From positions 1-26,201 of the forward strand of contig NZ_JAILQF010000318.1 of assembly GCF_024699075.1 (NCBI RefSeq): 26,201 bases of DNA, read 5' to 3'. Positions 25,187-26,201 of this stretch are shown one piece after another. How positions within the stretch are numbered: the stretch's first letter is position 1; each line of letters starts with the position of its first letter. The notes below the pieces were generated by a model. The model ran no database searches. It was not told where the DNA came from and was given only the letters and a program-made list of their open reading frames with translations. Both the position numbers and the translations under genes were made by a program. The stretch is from Butyrivibrio sp. Lineage in GTDB: Bacteria; Bacillota_A; Clostridia; Lachnospirales; Lachnospiraceae.

Positions 25187-25597
25187 ATGGGACGGAGTAG
25201 AGCAGAGATAGAAAGTGATATTAGCGCATGCGAAGCTAAGATAGAAGAACTGGAAGCGATATTAGAAAAGCTTAAGGCATATAAGGACCAGTTGGCAACA
25301 GATCATACAGACCTTAATGATAATGTCAAAACACCTGTCGATGAGTATGATTTTGAAGAAAATAACGATTGGGCGGGCTTTAATAAAAACAATACAGATA
25401 TCAGACATGGAACAGCCAACAGTTATATTAGTTATTATGAGGGTGAAGTAACAGATCTTGAAGGCGATATTGCAAATGCTATTGAAGTTGTAAGTGAGAT
25501 GATTGAAACAGAAAAAAATCGACTTACAGAACTTAATAATGAGCTTGATAACTGTGAGAGTGTAAATAGTACAACTACTACGTCCACTACTTCATAA
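25187..25597 (+). CDS. Coiled-coil protein of T7SS toxin cassettes (YwqH/DUF5082-like)
   Basis: 136 residues from the chosen start. The N-terminal half is a strong coiled coil (EIESDISACEAKIEELEAILEKLKAYKDQL), a central segment contains DWAGFNKN, and a second helix (YYEGEVTDLEGDIANAIEVVSEMIETEKNRLTELNNEL) leads to a Thr/Ser tail. The build resembles YwqH-type helical partners found next to LXG toxins in Bacillus T7SSb loci. No signal peptide. Similarity is by pattern, not a firm family match. Confidence 0.6.
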   Translation: MGRSRAEIESDISACEAKIEELEAILEKLKAYKDQLATDHTDLNDNVKTPVDEYDFEENNDWAGFNKNNTDIRHGTANSYISYYEGEVTDLEGDIANAIEVVSEMIETEKNRLTELNNELDNCESVNSTTTTSTTS

Positions 25598-25678
25598 ATA
25601 AAATGGAAGCGTAGATATATAAAAACAATAAATTATATATTTATAGTATATAGTTACGATTTATAGGAGGATATAAGA

Positions 25679-26020
25679 ATGCCGGATGGAGCAGGATCAA
25701 CAGAACCAATCAAAATAGATGTAGATACTTATGAGACTATTGTAAGCGGAATAGAAGATACGGGAAAAGAAATCATTGATGAAACTGCAGATGCAGAGGA
25801 ACCGGATTCTTATGCTGCAAGTAATGATGTGGTTCCGGATTACCAGGATTATGATGTGAGAGTAGTAGCTGTACTTAAAGATCTTGAAACAGAAGTAGCA
25901 CAGCTGACAACGCTCATGACAGATATCAAGGAAGAATATCTTGAAATAGACTCAGAAGCAGATGAAGATCTTACACAAACGCATGATGAATGGACATCAG
26001 GTGCAAGTTCAGATAATTAA
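25679..26020 (+). CDS. Small acidic helical protein (YwqI/DUF5344-like)
   Basis: 113 residues, very acidic (many D and E), with two helical parts (VDTYETIVSGIEDTGKEIIDETA and VRVVAVLKDLETEVAQLTTLMTDIKEEYLEIDSEADEDL). The ribosome site AGGAGG (25665-25670) is strong. Its place directly after the coiled-coil gene matches the ywqH-ywqI order of Bacillus LXG cassettes, where both are partners of the toxin. The function here is inferred from size and context. Confidence 0.55.
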   Translation: MPDGAGSTEPIKIDVDTYETIVSGIEDTGKEIIDETADAEEPDSYAASNDVVPDYQDYDVRVVAVLKDLETEVAQLTTLMTDIKEEYLEIDSEADEDLTQTHDEWTSGASSDN

Positions 26021-26052
26021 AGATATTGAATATTGAAAGGGAGAGACAATAA

Positions 26053-26201
26053 ATGGCAACAGGAAACGGGGAAATCACATGGGATCTTGAAAAGCTGACA
26101 GAGTACTTTACAGCATGTCAGACAAAGTACAACACTTTTCTAGCCATGTCAGATACACTAATACTAAAACTTAAGGCATTTGTAGATGATGACACACATA
26201 C
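26053..26201 (+). CDS. N-terminal start of a further helical T7SS-type gene (partial)
   Basis: 49 codons are visible before the window ends. The start follows GAAAGGGAGAGACAATAA. The visible part (DLEKLTEYFTACQTKYNTFLAMSDTLILKLKAF) looks helical. It could be another WXG100-like protein or the N-terminal helical (LXG-type) domain of a toxin; the fragment is too short to tell. Confidence 0.6.
   Translation, partial: MATGNGEITWDLEKLTEYFTACQTKYNTFLAMSDTLILKLKAFVDDDTH

Overview
The window looks like chromosome of an anaerobic, fibre-degrading Firmicute of the Lachnospiraceae, plausibly Butyrivibrio or a close relative. This is an inference from AT-rich clostridial codon use, strong AGGAGG-type ribosome sites, a T-box-controlled trp operon, GH51 and GH2 glycosidases, a large Ig-like surface protein and WXG100 proteins. 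Nothing in the sequence fixes the genus.

Layout. 1-297: C-terminal end of gyrA, followed by degenerate copies of its own 3' end and a terminator. 561-1265: ten copies of a 74-bp unit, each able to form a hairpin. 1406-2878: a sensor protein with a degenerate GGDEF domain, followed by a 24-bp tandem array. 3106-8565: promoter, tryptophan T-box leader (specifier UGG) and trpD-trpC-trpF-trpB-trpA; trpE and trpG are absent here. 8733-9326: a zinc-ribbon protein with its own extended -10 promoter and a terminator. 9451-12091 (minus strand): an MBOAT O-acyltransferase and an SGNH-like partner, probably for polysaccharide O-acetylation. 12242-13750: GH51 arabinofuranosidase. 13914-18526: promoter, candidate c-di-GMP-I riboswitch, terminator and a 1440-residue membrane-anchored Ig-like surface protein. 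18673-22221: a large GH2 enzyme. 22369-26201: promoter region, then a membrane protein with an extracellular trypsin-like fold lacking all three catalytic residues and a cytoplasmic FHA domain, followed by WXG100/ESAT-6-like and other small helical genes. This last block looks like the start of a type VII secretion (T7SSb) locus that continues past the window.

The most unusual observation is a recurring pattern. Six genes (gyrA, the GGDEF gene, trpD, trpC, trpF and the MBOAT gene) are each followed by tandem, decayed copies of their own 3' coding end. Each has its own unit and period: about 34-37, 24, 44, 31, 30 and 57 bp. The units are unrelated in sequence, so this is not one dispersed repeat family but a repeated process acting at gene 3' ends. 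The 74-bp hairpin array may be a related or separate amplification.

Two further points may matter. First, the promoters of the zinc-ribbon gene and the pseudoprotease-FHA gene share a two-box upstream architecture with matched spacing, suggesting a common activator. Second, the degenerate GGDEF protein and the riboswitch-controlled surface protein both point to cyclic-di-GMP signalling in this organism.
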